Of a stretch of 64,000 bases of DNA, positions 1 through 8,082 are shown one piece after another (positions within the stretch are counted from its first letter, which is position 1; each line of letters begins with the position of its first letter). Location: NCBI GenBank assembly GCA_029846755.1, contig JARWBI010000001.1:124001-188000 (forward strand). Reading direction: 5' to 3'. The notes below the pieces were generated by a model. That model was given only the letters and a program-made list of their open reading frames with translations, ran no database searches and was not told the DNA's origin. The position numbers and the translations under genes were made by a program. Source of the DNA: Falsirhodobacter flavus. GTDB taxonomy: Bacteria; Pseudomonadota; Alphaproteobacteria; Rhodobacterales; Rhodobacteraceae.

Positions 1-67
1 TCTCTCTCTCAGCGGTAGGTCGGGCGCTGATACCTCTGAGCGTTCGCGCCCGGGGGCACGCTCAGAG
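1..67 (-). promoter_or_regulatory. Attenuator stem-loops after a leucine leader peptide
   Basis: Read as minus-strand RNA, CTCTGAGCGT (67-58), which contains the leader stop codon, pairs perfectly with ACGCTCAGAG (43-34). Further on, TCAGCG (30-25) pairs with CGCTGA (14-9). CTCAG (40-36) in the second arm could instead pair with CTGAG (12-8), so competing folds are possible, as in amino-acid attenuators. The controlled gene and the final terminator lie beyond the left edge. The pairings are seen; the attenuation mechanism is inferred. Confidence 0.72.
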
Positions 68-142
68 CAGAGTAAGAAGAAGCAGGCCGCGGGTGCGGAT
101 CAGGGCGCTTGCGCCGAATGCGATATGTTGGTCCCGTGCCAT
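62..142 (-). CDS. Leucine-rich leader peptide (26 aa) of an attenuated branched-chain amino-acid gene
   Basis: This is a short frame, ATG at 142 to TGA at 62. It begins MARDQHIAFG and ends GLLLLTLL, so six of its last seven codons are leucine (CTG, CTT, CTT, CTT, ACT, CTG, CTC). The stop lies inside the first arm of a 10-bp stem-loop. This is the classical layout in which ribosome stalling at leucine codons selects the RNA fold. There is no ribosome-binding site, and a good promoter puts the transcript start at or next to the ATG, so translation is probably leaderless. The target is most likely leuA or another leucine/isoleucine/valine gene off the left edge; it cannot be seen. Confidence 0.8.
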   Translation of the reverse strand: MARDQHIAFGASALIRTRGLLLLTLL

Positions 143-149
143 AGGGCGG

Positions 150-177
150 ACTATAGGCGGCGCGAAACCCGGCGCAA
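150..177 (-). promoter_or_regulatory. Promoter of the leader peptide transcript
   Basis: On the minus strand, TTGCGC (177-172) and TATAGT (155-150) are separated by 16 bases. The -10 box ends seven bases before the leader ATG, so transcription should begin at or within a base or two of that ATG. Confidence 0.65.
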
Positions 178-204
178 CCCCAAATAAAGGACAGCTTTTC
201 TGCC

Positions 205-1194
205 CTACAACCATTTCTTGCGGCGGAACCAGATATAGGGAAGCAGCGCCGACAGCACCATCGCCCCTATGGCCAGCGGATAGCCGTAGCGCCAGTCGAG
301 TTCGGGCATGTTGTGAAAGTTCATGCCATAGATGGTGCCGACCAGCGTGGGCGGCAGAAACAGGGCGGTCGCGACGGACAGGACCTTGATGATCTGGTTC
401 TGCTCGACCCCGATCAGGCCGATGGTGGCGGAATGCAGGAAGGTCAGCTCCTGCTCCACCTGCGATTCATAGGCTGAAAGGGAGCGCAGGTCGCGCTCGA
501 TCCCCTTCAGGCGCGCGGCCTTGGGGGTAAGCGGCAGCGGCCCGCTTTCCCGCGCCCCGGCGGTGCGCAGGAACGGGATCAGCCGGTCGAGCGAGAGCAT
601 GCTTTCGCGCAGGATCGACAGGGTGCGGCTTTTTCGTCCAAGGCGGCGGACCAGCGATTGCAGGTCGTGGCCGGGCTTGGGTTTGCGGGCGCTCTCCTCC
701 TCGGTAAAGAAGATTGAGTCGGACAGGTCCGACAGGTCGGCCGAGGTCTGCTCCAGCACGTCGGCAATCCGTTCCACCACCGCTTCCAATATCGTCGCCA
801 TCAGGCGCGGGGCGGTGTCGCATTCATGCGGCGCGCGGGCGATGCGGGCGGCGACGGTCCGCAGCGGCAGCGGGTTGGTGTATCGCACGGTGATGAGCAC
901 ATGCGGCAGGAGCACGAAGGTCAGCTGCGCGCGCTTGGGGCGGCCGTCCTGCACGCCCTCGATCACGACGGCGGTCATCACCAACGCGTCGCCGTCGGTG
1001 TAGAGACGCGATGAATCCTCGATATCGGCCATCTCGGCGCGGGTGGGGACCTGCACGCCCATCCGGTCCTCGATCAGCTTTTCTTCCCAGCGGGTGGGGT
1101 TGCACAGATCGACCCAGAGGACGCCTTCGGGCGAGGGCGGGGCGCCTTCGACGGATTTGAGGCCCTGCGGCGTCAGGAAATGGTGTTCGATCAT
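205..1194 (-). CDS. corA: CorA-family divalent cation (Mg2+) transporter
   Basis: This 329-residue protein has the CorA architecture: a long acidic and helical cytoplasmic domain (about 1-265) followed by two C-terminal membrane helices (about 268-289 and 305-324). The signature GMN sits at residues 290-292 (context GTIYGMNF) at the end of the first helix, and the C-terminus is the basic RRKKWL. CorA proteins form pentameric channels for Mg2+ and sometimes Co2+ or Ni2+ uptake across the inner membrane. Length is normal for the family. The gene follows a hairpin terminator and precedes the leucine leader on the same strand, with its own promoter unlocated. The family is secure; the ion preference is not visible. 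Confidence 0.93.
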   Translation of the reverse strand: MIEHHFLTPQGLKSVEGAPPSPEGVLWVDLCNPTRWEEKLIEDRMGVQVPTRAEMADIEDSSRLYTDGDALVMTAVVIEGVQDGRPKRAQLTFVLLPHVLITVRYTNPLPLRTVAARIARAPHECDTAPRLMATILEAVVERIADVLEQTSADLSDLSDSIFFTEEESARKPKPGHDLQSLVRRLGRKSRTLSILRESMLSLDRLIPFLRTAGARESGPLPLTPKAARLKGIERDLRSLSAYESQVEQELTFLHSATIGLIGVEQNQIIKVLSVATALFLPPTLVGTIYGMNFHNMPELDWRYGYPLAIGAMVLSALLPYIWFRRKKWL

Positions 1195-1198
1195 GCCA

Positions 1199-1226
1199 AA
1201 GCCCCCGCAGGTGTTTGCGGGGGCTT
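1199..1226 (-). terminator. Hairpin terminator after the sugar dehydrogenase gene
   Basis: AAGCCCCCGCA (1199-1209) and TGCGGGGGCTT (1216-1226) form a perfect 11-bp stem with a 6-base loop, lying between the stop of the upstream minus-strand gene (1258) and the corA start (1194). The U tract is short, so it may also act as a stability element. Confidence 0.7.
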
Positions 1227-1257
1227 CAGACCGTGTCGCGCAGATTCGCGCAAGGGG

Positions 1258-2535
1258 TTATCCCTTGGTGATGCGCACGATCTCGGACGATCCGGTGTCG
1301 CGATCCTCGGTCACGGCATAGATCGCGCCGTCCGGTCCGACGCGCACGTCGCGCACGCGGGCATCGAGCGGGATGCGCTCCTCGTAGGCCACGCTGTCGC
1401 CGTTCAGGTGCAGAACGACCACGCCGGTGGAGACGAGGCCGCCGACAAGGGCCGCGCCGTTCCACTCCGGGAACTCCTCGCCCTCATAGAAAGCCATGCC
1501 CGAAGGCGCGATGACGGGGTCCCAGTAGTAGATCGGTTGCTGGGTGCCTTCGCGCTGCGTGATGCCTTCGCCCACGGGATCGCCGGAATATTCGATGCCA
1601 TAGGTAACTTCGGGCCAACCGTAGTTGAGCCCGGCCTCGGGGCGGTTCAGCTCGTCCCCGCCCTTGGGGCCGTGTTCGACCATCCAGAAACGACCCTCGC
1701 TGTCCAGCGCAGCAGATTGGGTGTTGCGGTGGCCGAGCGACCAGATTTCGGGCATCGCGCCTTCTTCGCCCGCGAACGGGTTGCCCTCGGCGGGGGTGCC
1801 GTCGGTGTTGATGCGGATGACTTTGCCGAAGTGGCTGCCGAGATCCTGCGCCTGCACGCGCGGCTCCTCGTCCGACCGCTCGCCCACGGTGAGCCAGATC
1901 ACGTCGTTTTCGTCGATGTTGATGCGGCTGCCGAAATGCTTGTCGCCGTCATAGGTGGGGCGCTGGCTGAAGATCACCTCGACGTCTTCGAGGCTGGCAT
2001 TTGCGCCATCCTCGACCAGCCGTGCGCGGGCGAGGGCGGTGCCGTTCCCATCCTCGCGCGGTTCGGCGAAGGAGAAGAAGATCGTGCCGTTTTCGGCGAA
2101 GTCATTGCCCAGCGCCACGTCGAGCAGCCCGCCCTGTCCGCCGAAATCGACCTCAGGGACGCCTGCGATGGCAGGGCCGGGGGTGCCGTCCGCGACGATG
2201 TGCATCGCGCCTTCCTTGGCGGTGACGAGCATCCGGCCATCGGGCAGGAACTCCATCGCCCAAAGATGGGGCAGGCCCTGGGCGACGACCTCGGTCGCGA
2301 CGGCGACGGTCTGTTCGGGCTGCGGCGCGCGGGTCTGGCCGTCGAAGGCAGGCTGCTGGTCCGGCGCGTTGGGGGCGGCGGTTTCGACCGGCTGGCCGGC
2401 GGGGGTGTCGGCGGCACCCGACGCGGGGGCGCTGCCGTCGGCCTGATCCTGCGGAACGGCATCGCCGGTCTGCTGGGCCAGAAGTGGGGAGGTGGAGAGG
2501 ATGGTTGCGGCAAGCAGAAGCGCGATGCGTGACAT
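1258..2535 (-). CDS. Secreted PQQ-dependent aldose (sugar) dehydrogenase
   Basis: This 425-residue protein belongs to the soluble glucose/sorbosone dehydrogenase family, periplasmic beta-propellers that use PQQ to oxidise aldoses. A signal peptide (residues 1-21, ending PLLAQQ) is followed by a Pro/Ala/Asp-rich linker to about residue 70 and then the propeller. Family signatures visible are GHRNTQ, EHGPKGGDELN and GLNYGWP. The start at 2535 is chosen over an upstream ATG because the signal peptide begins there and GGAG precedes it. No PQQ biosynthesis genes are in the window. The family is clear; the sugar substrate is unknown. Confidence 0.88.
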   Translation of the reverse strand: MSRIALLLAATILSTSPLLAQQTGDAVPQDQADGSAPASGAADTPAGQPVETAAPNAPDQQPAFDGQTRAPQPEQTVAVATEVVAQGLPHLWAMEFLPDGRMLVTAKEGAMHIVADGTPGPAIAGVPEVDFGGQGGLLDVALGNDFAENGTIFFSFAEPREDGNGTALARARLVEDGANASLEDVEVIFSQRPTYDGDKHFGSRINIDENDVIWLTVGERSDEEPRVQAQDLGSHFGKVIRINTDGTPAEGNPFAGEEGAMPEIWSLGHRNTQSAALDSEGRFWMVEHGPKGGDELNRPEAGLNYGWPEVTYGIEYSGDPVGEGITQREGTQQPIYYWDPVIAPSGMAFYEGEEFPEWNGAALVGGLVSTGVVVLHLNGDSVAYEERIPLDARVRDVRVGPDGAIYAVTEDRDTGSSEIVRITKG

Positions 2536-2664
2536 GGAAGCTCCGGGGTTCGTGCGATCCAGGTTCAACGCGCGCGTCCGCCTTGGGTTGCGGTGGCCGA
2601 TTGTCGCAGGCGGGGCGTCCTCGGGGCGCATCGAGCCCCCGCTTGGGCGCGGCCGCAGGGGCGG

Positions 2665-4062
2665 CTACTGCGCCTCGGCCGGAGAGGTCAGGATGCCTTC
2701 GGACCATGTGCCACTGCTGACCTGACCCGAGGTATAGGTGAGGGTGCCGGTGCCGTGGGGGCGGTTGGCGGCGAATTCGCCCTCATAGACGTCGCCGGTG
2801 GCGTAGGTCAGCTTGCCCGTGCCGTCGAACTGCCCGGCCTTCCAGCCGCCGATGTAGTGATAGCCGTCGGGGCGTTTCAGCTCTCCCTGTCCTTCGCGCA
2901 GACCCTTGGACCAGCCCCCGGCATAGGTCATGCCATCGGCATAGGTCGCGGTGCCGGTGCCCTCGCGCTCGCCAGCCTTCCATTCGCCGTCATAGCGGTA
3001 GCCGTCGGGCATGGTCATCACGCCGCGGCCTTCGTATTTGCCCTGCACGAAACCGCCCTCATAGACGGTGCCGCCGTGATCGGCGCGGCCCTGGCCTTCG
3101 ATGCGGCCCTCCACCCAGTCGCCGTCATAGGTGGAGCCGTCGGCATAGGTGATCTTGCCTTTGCCCTGCGGTTGGCCGCCCACAAAAGCGCCTTCATAGG
3201 CCGAACCGTCGGCATAGCTGGCGCGGCCCTGACCCTCGATCCGGCCCCTGGCCCAGTCTCCGTCATAGCGGTAGCCGTCCTTGCGGGTGAAGACGCCCTT
3301 GCCCTGACGCTGGTCATGCACGAACTGCCCGCCATAGGTGTCGCCATTGGCATAGGTCACGCGCCCGACGCCGTGGCGCTGGCCGTTCTCCAGCGGGCCT
3401 TCATAGATGTCGCCGTTCGCCTGCGTCAGCTTGCCCGTGCCGTTGATCTGCCCGCCCGTCCAGCCGCCGACATAGTGCAGCCCTTCGGTCGTCGTCAGGC
3501 TGCCCTGACCTTCGGGCTGCCCGCCGACCAAGGCGCCTTCATAGATTGAGCCGTTGGAATAGGTGATGCGGCCATTGCCTTCCTTGGCGCCGTCCAGCCA
3601 TTCGCCGTCATAGATATAGCCGTCGGGCGTCTGGATGCGCCCGCGCCCCTCTTGCCGCCCGCCTGCGAAACCGCCGGTATAGGTCGATCCGTCGGCATAG
3701 GTGGCAACGCCCTCGCCCGTGCGCTCGCCGCCCAGCCAGTCGCCCTCATAGGTCGATCCGTCGGCGAAGGTGATCGTGCCGCGCCCCTCGGGGCGTCCTT
3801 GGGCGAAATCGCCCTCATAAACCGAACCGTTGGGATAGCGGGCGGTGCCCTTGCCGCTGATCTGACCGTTTTCCCAGTTGCCGGTGTATTCGTAGCCGCT
3901 GGGCAGGCGATAGGTGCCCTGCCCATGCTGGAGCCCGTTCAGGAAGGTGCCTTCATAGACCGATCCGTCGTCGTATTGCTTGGTTTCGACCGTGTCCTGC
4001 GCGGTGGACATATGGGCAAGGCCGACCGCGAGGATACCGCCGATCCAGAATCGTTTTGCCAT
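2665..4062 (-). CDS. Exported protein made almost entirely of MORN repeats
   Basis: This 465-residue protein has an N-terminal signal sequence (about 1-21) followed by about 18 MORN repeats of 23 residues. Each has the pattern YEGxFxxGxxxGxGxxxYxDG, for example SVYEGDFAQGRPEGRG and STYDGDWVEGRIEGQG. One repeat is 22 residues long and the last is degenerate. MORN repeats form extended beta-hairpin ribbons involved in protein or membrane association; no catalytic domain is present, so the molecular role is unknown. The start at 4062 has a strong AGGAGG seven bases upstream. The gene is divergent from wrbA across a 159-base region. Confidence 0.87.
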   Translation of the reverse strand: MAKRFWIGGILAVGLAHMSTAQDTVETKQYDDGSVYEGTFLNGLQHGQGTYRLPSGYEYTGNWENGQISGKGTARYPNGSVYEGDFAQGRPEGRGTITFADGSTYEGDWLGGERTGEGVATYADGSTYTGGFAGGRQEGRGRIQTPDGYIYDGEWLDGAKEGNGRITYSNGSIYEGALVGGQPEGQGSLTTTEGLHYVGGWTGGQINGTGKLTQANGDIYEGPLENGQRHGVGRVTYANGDTYGGQFVHDQRQGKGVFTRKDGYRYDGDWARGRIEGQGRASYADGSAYEGAFVGGQPQGKGKITYADGSTYDGDWVEGRIEGQGRADHGGTVYEGGFVQGKYEGRGVMTMPDGYRYDGEWKAGEREGTGTATYADGMTYAGGWSKGLREGQGELKRPDGYHYIGGWKAGQFDGTGKLTYATGDVYEGEFAANRPHGTGTLTYTSGQVSSGTWSEGILTSPAEAQ

Positions 4063-4092
4063 GCGATCACCTCCTGGGATTTTTCGGGCCAA

Positions 4093-4121
4093 GACCTAGT
4101 GAAATCGTCGGGTTCGCGCAA
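4093..4121 (-). promoter_or_regulatory. Promoter of the MORN-repeat gene
   Basis: On the minus strand, TTGCGC (4121-4116) and TAGGTC (4098-4093) are separated by 17 bases. The -10 region is one arm of a 9-bp inverted repeat (AAGACCTAG 4091-4099, CTAGGTCTT 4184-4192), so the wrbA side carries a near copy of the same motif. Confidence 0.5.
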
Positions 4122-4221
4122 CCCGTGCAGGACCGCACAGATGGCTTGCGGATTTGGCGAATGGTGTTCGGGCGGCGTGGGGGCTAGGTCTTTGCCCAAG
4201 GAACATCCAAAGGGCAAGACC

Positions 4222-4812
4222 ATGACGAAACTCGCGATTCTGTTCTATTCGACCTATGGCACCAACCACCGCATGGCGGAAATCGCCGCCGAGGCTGCGC
4301 GCGCCACGGGCGCGGAGGTCCGACTGCTGCGTATCGCAGAAACCGCGCCGGAGGCGGTGGTGAACGGGCAGGACGCATGGAAGGCGCAGGCCGAGCGGAC
4401 CAAGGACATCCCGGTCGCCACGGTCGAGGACATGGAATGGGCGGATGCGTATCTGTTCTCCTCGCCGACCCGGTTCGGCGGGGCGTCCAGCCAGGTGCGG
4501 GCGTTCATCGACACGCTGGGGGGCGCATGGTTCACCGGCAAGCTGTCGGACAAGGCGGTCAGTGCCATGTCCTCGTCGCAGTCGCGCCATGCGGGGCAGG
4601 AGGCGACGATCCTGGGGCTCTATACCACATTCATGCATTGGGGTGCAGTGATCGTCGCGCCGGGCTTCACCGACGAATCCGTCGCGAAATCGGGCGGCAA
4701 CCCTTACGGCTACAGCCACACGCAGGGCGACGAGTTCACCGAGGATGCGAAGGCCGCCATCGGCCACCAGACGCGCCGCCTGATCGATTTCGCGGGCCGA
4801 ATCCGCGGCTGA
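4222..4812 (+). CDS. wrbA: NAD(P)H:quinone oxidoreductase, WrbA family
   Basis: This 196-residue flavodoxin-like protein matches WrbA in length and motifs. The FMN phosphate loop is FYSTYGTNHRMAE (8-20), a second flavin loop is SPTRFGG (81-87), and the family stretch SSSQSRHAGQE follows. WrbA proteins are tetrameric FMN enzymes that reduce quinones by two electrons and protect against redox cycling. The ATG follows a weak AAAGGGC ribosome site. It is divergent from the MORN gene and followed by an abnormal G/C homopolymer palindrome. Identification is firm. Confidence 0.92.
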   Translation: MTKLAILFYSTYGTNHRMAEIAAEAARATGAEVRLLRIAETAPEAVVNGQDAWKAQAERTKDIPVATVEDMEWADAYLFSSPTRFGGASSQVRAFIDTLGGAWFTGKLSDKAVSAMSSSQSRHAGQEATILGLYTTFMHWGAVIVAPGFTDESVAKSGGNPYGYSHTQGDEFTEDAKAAIGHQTRRLIDFAGRIRG

Positions 4813-4828
4813 CGCAAGGGCGTGGGGC

Positions 4829-4879
4829 GGGGGGGGGGGGGGGGGGGGGCGCGCCCCCCCCCCCCCCCCCCCCCCCCCC
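4829..4879. repeat. G21-CGCG-C26 homopolymer palindrome
   Basis: Twenty-one G (4829-4849), then CGCG (4850-4853), then twenty-six C (4854-4879) form a near-perfect palindrome of about 50 bases, with a GGCGCGCC core, between wrbA and ileS. Such runs are very rare in bacterial chromosomes. It could be an assembly or base-calling artefact, a collapsed join, or a real hypervariable hairpin. Run lengths should not be trusted as given. Confidence 0.9.
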
Positions 4880-4886
4880 ACAGGGT

Positions 4887-4923
4887 TGCCCGCTTGCGCG
4901 GGCACGAGCGTCGCGCGTATAAG
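4887..4923 (+). promoter_or_regulatory. Hairpin and probable promoter upstream of ileS
   Basis: TGCCCGC-TTGC-GCGGGCA (4887-4904) is a perfect 7-bp hairpin with a TTGC loop. Overlapping it, TTGCGC (4894-4899) and TATAAG (4918-4923) are 18 bases apart and resemble a housekeeping promoter, leaving an ileS leader of about 115 bases. I found no T-box features in the leader. Confidence 0.45.
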
Positions 4924-5043
4924 CCGGGGCATGACGTATCGCAGCGCGATCCTTCGAATTAGCCGCCCGGCGCGCTGAGTAGCCTTCAGCCGCCGGGTTC
5001 GCTTGCATGGCCCCCACGCTTCATTCCCCCGAAGGACCGCCCG

Positions 5044-8000
5044 ATGACTCCCGACTACCGCGATACCGTTTTCCTGCCCGAGACCGATTTTCCCATGCGC
5101 GCGGGCCTGCCGCAGCGCGAGCCCGAATGGCTGGCCCATTGGGAGAAGATCGGCATCTATGACCGCCTGCGGGAAAAACCCGGCCGCGCGCCCTTCACGC
5201 TGCATGACGGCCCCCCCTATGCCAACGGGCATCTGCATATCGGCCACGCGCTGAACAAGACGATCAAGGACATGATCGTCCGGTCGCACCAGATGATGGG
5301 CTTCGATGCGCGCTACGTTCCGGGCTGGGATTGCCACGGTCTGCCGATCGAATGGAAGATCGAGGAGCAGTATCGCGCCAAGGGTCTGGACAAGGACGCG
5401 GTGGACATCGTCGCCTTCCGTCAGGAGTGCCGCGCCTTTGCCAAGGGCTGGGTGGACATCCAGCGCGACGAGTTCAAGCGTCTGGGCATCACCGGCAACT
5501 GGGCCGACCCGTATCTGACCATGGACTTCCATGCCGAGGCGGTGATCGCGGACGAGTTCATGAAGTTTCTGATGAACGGCACGCTCTATCAGGGCTCGAA
5601 GCCCGTGATGTGGTCGCCTGTCGAGAAGACCGCGCTGGCCGAGGCGGAGGTCGAGTATCACGACCACACCAGCCATACGATCTGGGTGCGGTTTAGGGTT
5701 ATCTCTACGAAATTTTCGGTATCGGCAGCTTCGGGTGAGGGCTATCACTCCACGGGCTACGACGCGCAGCTTCCTCCGGAACTGCAGGATGCATCGGTGA
5801 TTATCTGGACGACAACGCCGTGGACGATCCCGCAGAACCGTGCCATCGCATTCTCGCCTGAGGTAGCATACGGCATATACCGTGTTGATGAGGTCGAGGA
5901 ATTGTCGCGGGCGATCGTCGGCGAAAGGCTGATCGTCGCGGATTCTTTGGCTGCGGAGTTAATGCGTCAGGCGCGTGTTTCCGCGTTCGAACGTGTCGGA
6001 TCGCTTGCTTCGACGCAGTCCGTTAAGCCTCCTGCCCGCTATGAGGATTATGAGGCATGGTTCGCCGAACAGGCCGAACAAAATAAGCGCAACGGGATCT
6101 ATCTGGGCGATCTCACCTTCGCCCATCCCTATCGCGGGATCGAGGGCGGCGCGGGCGAATGGGACTATGACGTTCCCATGCTGCCGGGCGATCACGTCAC
6201 GGACGAGGCGGGGACGGGCTTTGTGCATACCGCGCCCAGTCATGGCGACGACGACTATCAGCTTGGGCTGAAGTTTGGCCTGCCGATGACCTATAACGTG
6301 ACCGAGGACAGCTCTTATCGCGCGGACCTGCCGTTGTTCGGCGGGCAGCATGTCATCACGGCCGAGGGCAAGGAAGGCCCTGCGAACGTGTCGAACATCA
6401 AGGCGCTGGCGGCGTCGGGCGGGCTGCTGGCGAAGGGGAAGGTCAAGCACTCCTATCCGCATTCGTGGCGGTCCAAGGCGCCGCTGATCTTCCGCAACAC
6501 GCCGCAATGGTTTGCGGGTATCGACCGCCCGCTGGACGACGGCATGAGCGAATATGGCGACACGATCCGCAAACGCGCGCTGGCGTCCATCGAGCGTTTG
6601 GTGAAGTTCACGCCGATCTCGGGCCGCAACCGACTGCATTCGATGATGGAGGCGCGGCCCGACTGGGTGCTGTCGCGCCAACGCGCATGGGGCGTGCCGC
6701 TGACCTGCTTTACCAAGGTCGGCGCGAAGCCGGACGATGCGGATTTCCTGCTGCGCGACGCCGAGGTGAACGCGAAGATCGTCGCGGCCTTCGAGGAGGG
6801 TGGCGCGGATGTCTGGTATCAGGACGGCTTCAAGGCCAAGGTGCTGGGCGACCGGGCGGACGACTACAACCAGATCTTCGACGTGCTGGACGTTTGGTTC
6901 GATTCGGGATCGACCCATGCTTTCGTGCTGCGCGACCGCGCGGACGGGACGGCGGACGGCATTGCGGACGTCTATCTGGAAGGGACCGACCAGCATCGCG
7001 GCTGGTTCCATTCCTCTCTTCTGCAAGCCTGCGGGACGACCGGGCGCGCGCCTTACCGCAACGTCGTGACCCACGGCTTCACGCTGGACGAGAAGGGCAT
7101 GAAGATGTCCAAATCGCTCGGCAATACCGTGGTGCCGGAGCAGATCGTCAAGGAATACGGTGCCGACATCCTGCGGCTGTGGGTGGCGCAGGCGGATTAC
7201 ACCGCGGACCAACGCATCGGGAAGGAAATCCTGAAGGGGACGGCGGACAGCTATCGCCGTCTGCGCAACACCCTGCGGTTCCTGCTGGGCGCGCTGAAGG
7301 GCTTCGACGAGGCCGAGCGGATCGAGCCGGCGGATATGCCGGAACTGGAACGCTGGGTGCTGCACCGTCTGGCCGAGATGGATGCCGAGGTGCGCGCGGG
7401 TTACGCGGCCTTCGACTTCCAGGGGGTGTTCCAGAAGCTGTTCACCTTCTGCACCACCGACCTGTCGGCGGTCTATTTCGACATCCGCAAGGACGCGCTT
7501 TACTGCGACGGCGAAGGCAGCCTGCGCCGCCGTTCGGCGCGGACGGTGCTGGATCTGGTGTTCCACCGTCTGGTGACCTGGCTGGCCCCGGTTCTGGTTT
7601 TCACGACCGAGGATGTGTGGCTCTCGCGCTTCCCCGGCGAAGGCAGTTCGGTTCACCTGCTGGACATGCCCGAAACGCCCGCCGAATGGCTGGACGAGGC
7701 GTTGGCCGCGAAATGGCAAACGATCCGCGCCGCCCGCCGCGTGGTCACCGCCGCGCTGGAGGTGCAGCGCACAGCCAAGGTGATCGGCGCGAGCCTAGAG
7801 GCCGCGCCGGTGGTGCGGGTGGCGGACGATCTGCGCGGGGTTCTGGCCTCGGTCGATTTCGCGGAAATCTGCATCACGTCGGGGCTGGTGCTGGAAGGTG
7901 CGGGTGACGGGTTCACCCTGCCGGACGTTCCGGGCGTGGCCGTGGAGTTCCGCGAGGCCGAGGGACAGAAATGCGCGCGTTGCTGGCAGATCCTGCCCGA

Positions 8001-8055
8001 TGTCGGCACCCATGCGCATCCCGAAACCTGCGCGCGCTGCGACAGCGTTCTGTGA
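5044..8055 (+). CDS. ileS: Isoleucyl-tRNA synthetase
   Basis: This 1003-residue class I synthetase charges tRNA-Ile. HIGH is at residues 65-68 (context YANGHLHIGHAL), KMSKS at 687-691, the editing domain contains WTTTPWTIP, and the C-terminus carries a CxxC...CxxC zinc knuckle (CARCW and CARCD). The start has no strong Shine-Dalgarno but fits the family N-terminus. Odd: residues about 217-349 of the CP1 editing domain are written with codons rare elsewhere here (AGG, ATA, TTA, GTA, TCT, CCT) and visibly lower G+C, and include an unusual insert. This suggests local gene conversion or transfer. The gene is otherwise complete and ends at a bidirectional terminator. Confidence 0.97.
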   Translation: MTPDYRDTVFLPETDFPMRAGLPQREPEWLAHWEKIGIYDRLREKPGRAPFTLHDGPPYANGHLHIGHALNKTIKDMIVRSHQMMGFDARYVPGWDCHGLPIEWKIEEQYRAKGLDKDAVDIVAFRQECRAFAKGWVDIQRDEFKRLGITGNWADPYLTMDFHAEAVIADEFMKFLMNGTLYQGSKPVMWSPVEKTALAEAEVEYHDHTSHTIWVRFRVISTKFSVSAASGEGYHSTGYDAQLPPELQDASVIIWTTTPWTIPQNRAIAFSPEVAYGIYRVDEVEELSRAIVGERLIVADSLAAELMRQARVSAFERVGSLASTQSVKPPARYEDYEAWFAEQAEQNKRNGIYLGDLTFAHPYRGIEGGAGEWDYDVPMLPGDHVTDEAGTGFVHTAPSHGDDDYQLGLKFGLPMTYNVTEDSSYRADLPLFGGQHVITAEGKEGPANVSNIKALAASGGLLAKGKVKHSYPHSWRSKAPLIFRNTPQWFAGIDRPLDDGMSEYGDTIRKRALASIERLVKFTPISGRNRLHSMMEARPDWVLSRQRAWGVPLTCFTKVGAKPDDADFLLRDAEVNAKIVAAFEEGGADVWYQDGFKAKVLGDRADDYNQIFDVLDVWFDSGSTHAFVLRDRADGTADGIADVYLEGTDQHRGWFHSSLLQACGTTGRAPYRNVVTHGFTLDEKGMKMSKSLGNTVVPEQIVKEYGADILRLWVAQADYTADQRIGKEILKGTADSYRRLRNTLRFLLGALKGFDEAERIEPADMPELERWVLHRLAEMDAEVRAGYAAFDFQGVFQKLFTFCTTDLSAVYFDIRKDALYCDGEGSLRRRSARTVLDLVFHRLVTWLAPVLVFTTEDVWLSRFPGEGSSVHLLDMPETPAEWLDEALAAKWQTIRAARRVVTAALEVQRTAKVIGASLEAAPVVRVADDLRGVLASVDFAEICITSGLVLEGAGDGFTLPDVPGVAVEFREAEGQKCARCWQILPDVGTHAHPETCARCDSVL

Positions 8056-8060
8056 CGCGA

Positions 8061-8082
8061 AAGGCCCCGCGAGGGGCCTTTT
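8061..8082. terminator. Bidirectional terminator between ileS and the convergent pcs operon
   Basis: AAGGCCCC-GCGA-GGGGCCTT (8061-8080) is a perfect 8-bp stem with a GCGA loop, flanked by A on the left and T on the right. It abuts the stop of the minus-strand gene at 8081 and follows the ileS stop by five bases. Confidence 0.85.

Noticed and set aside
4813-5043. T-box or other riboswitch before ileS
   Set aside because: No T-box bulge, AGGGUGGNACCGCG motif or specifier loop seen; the group lacks T-boxes.
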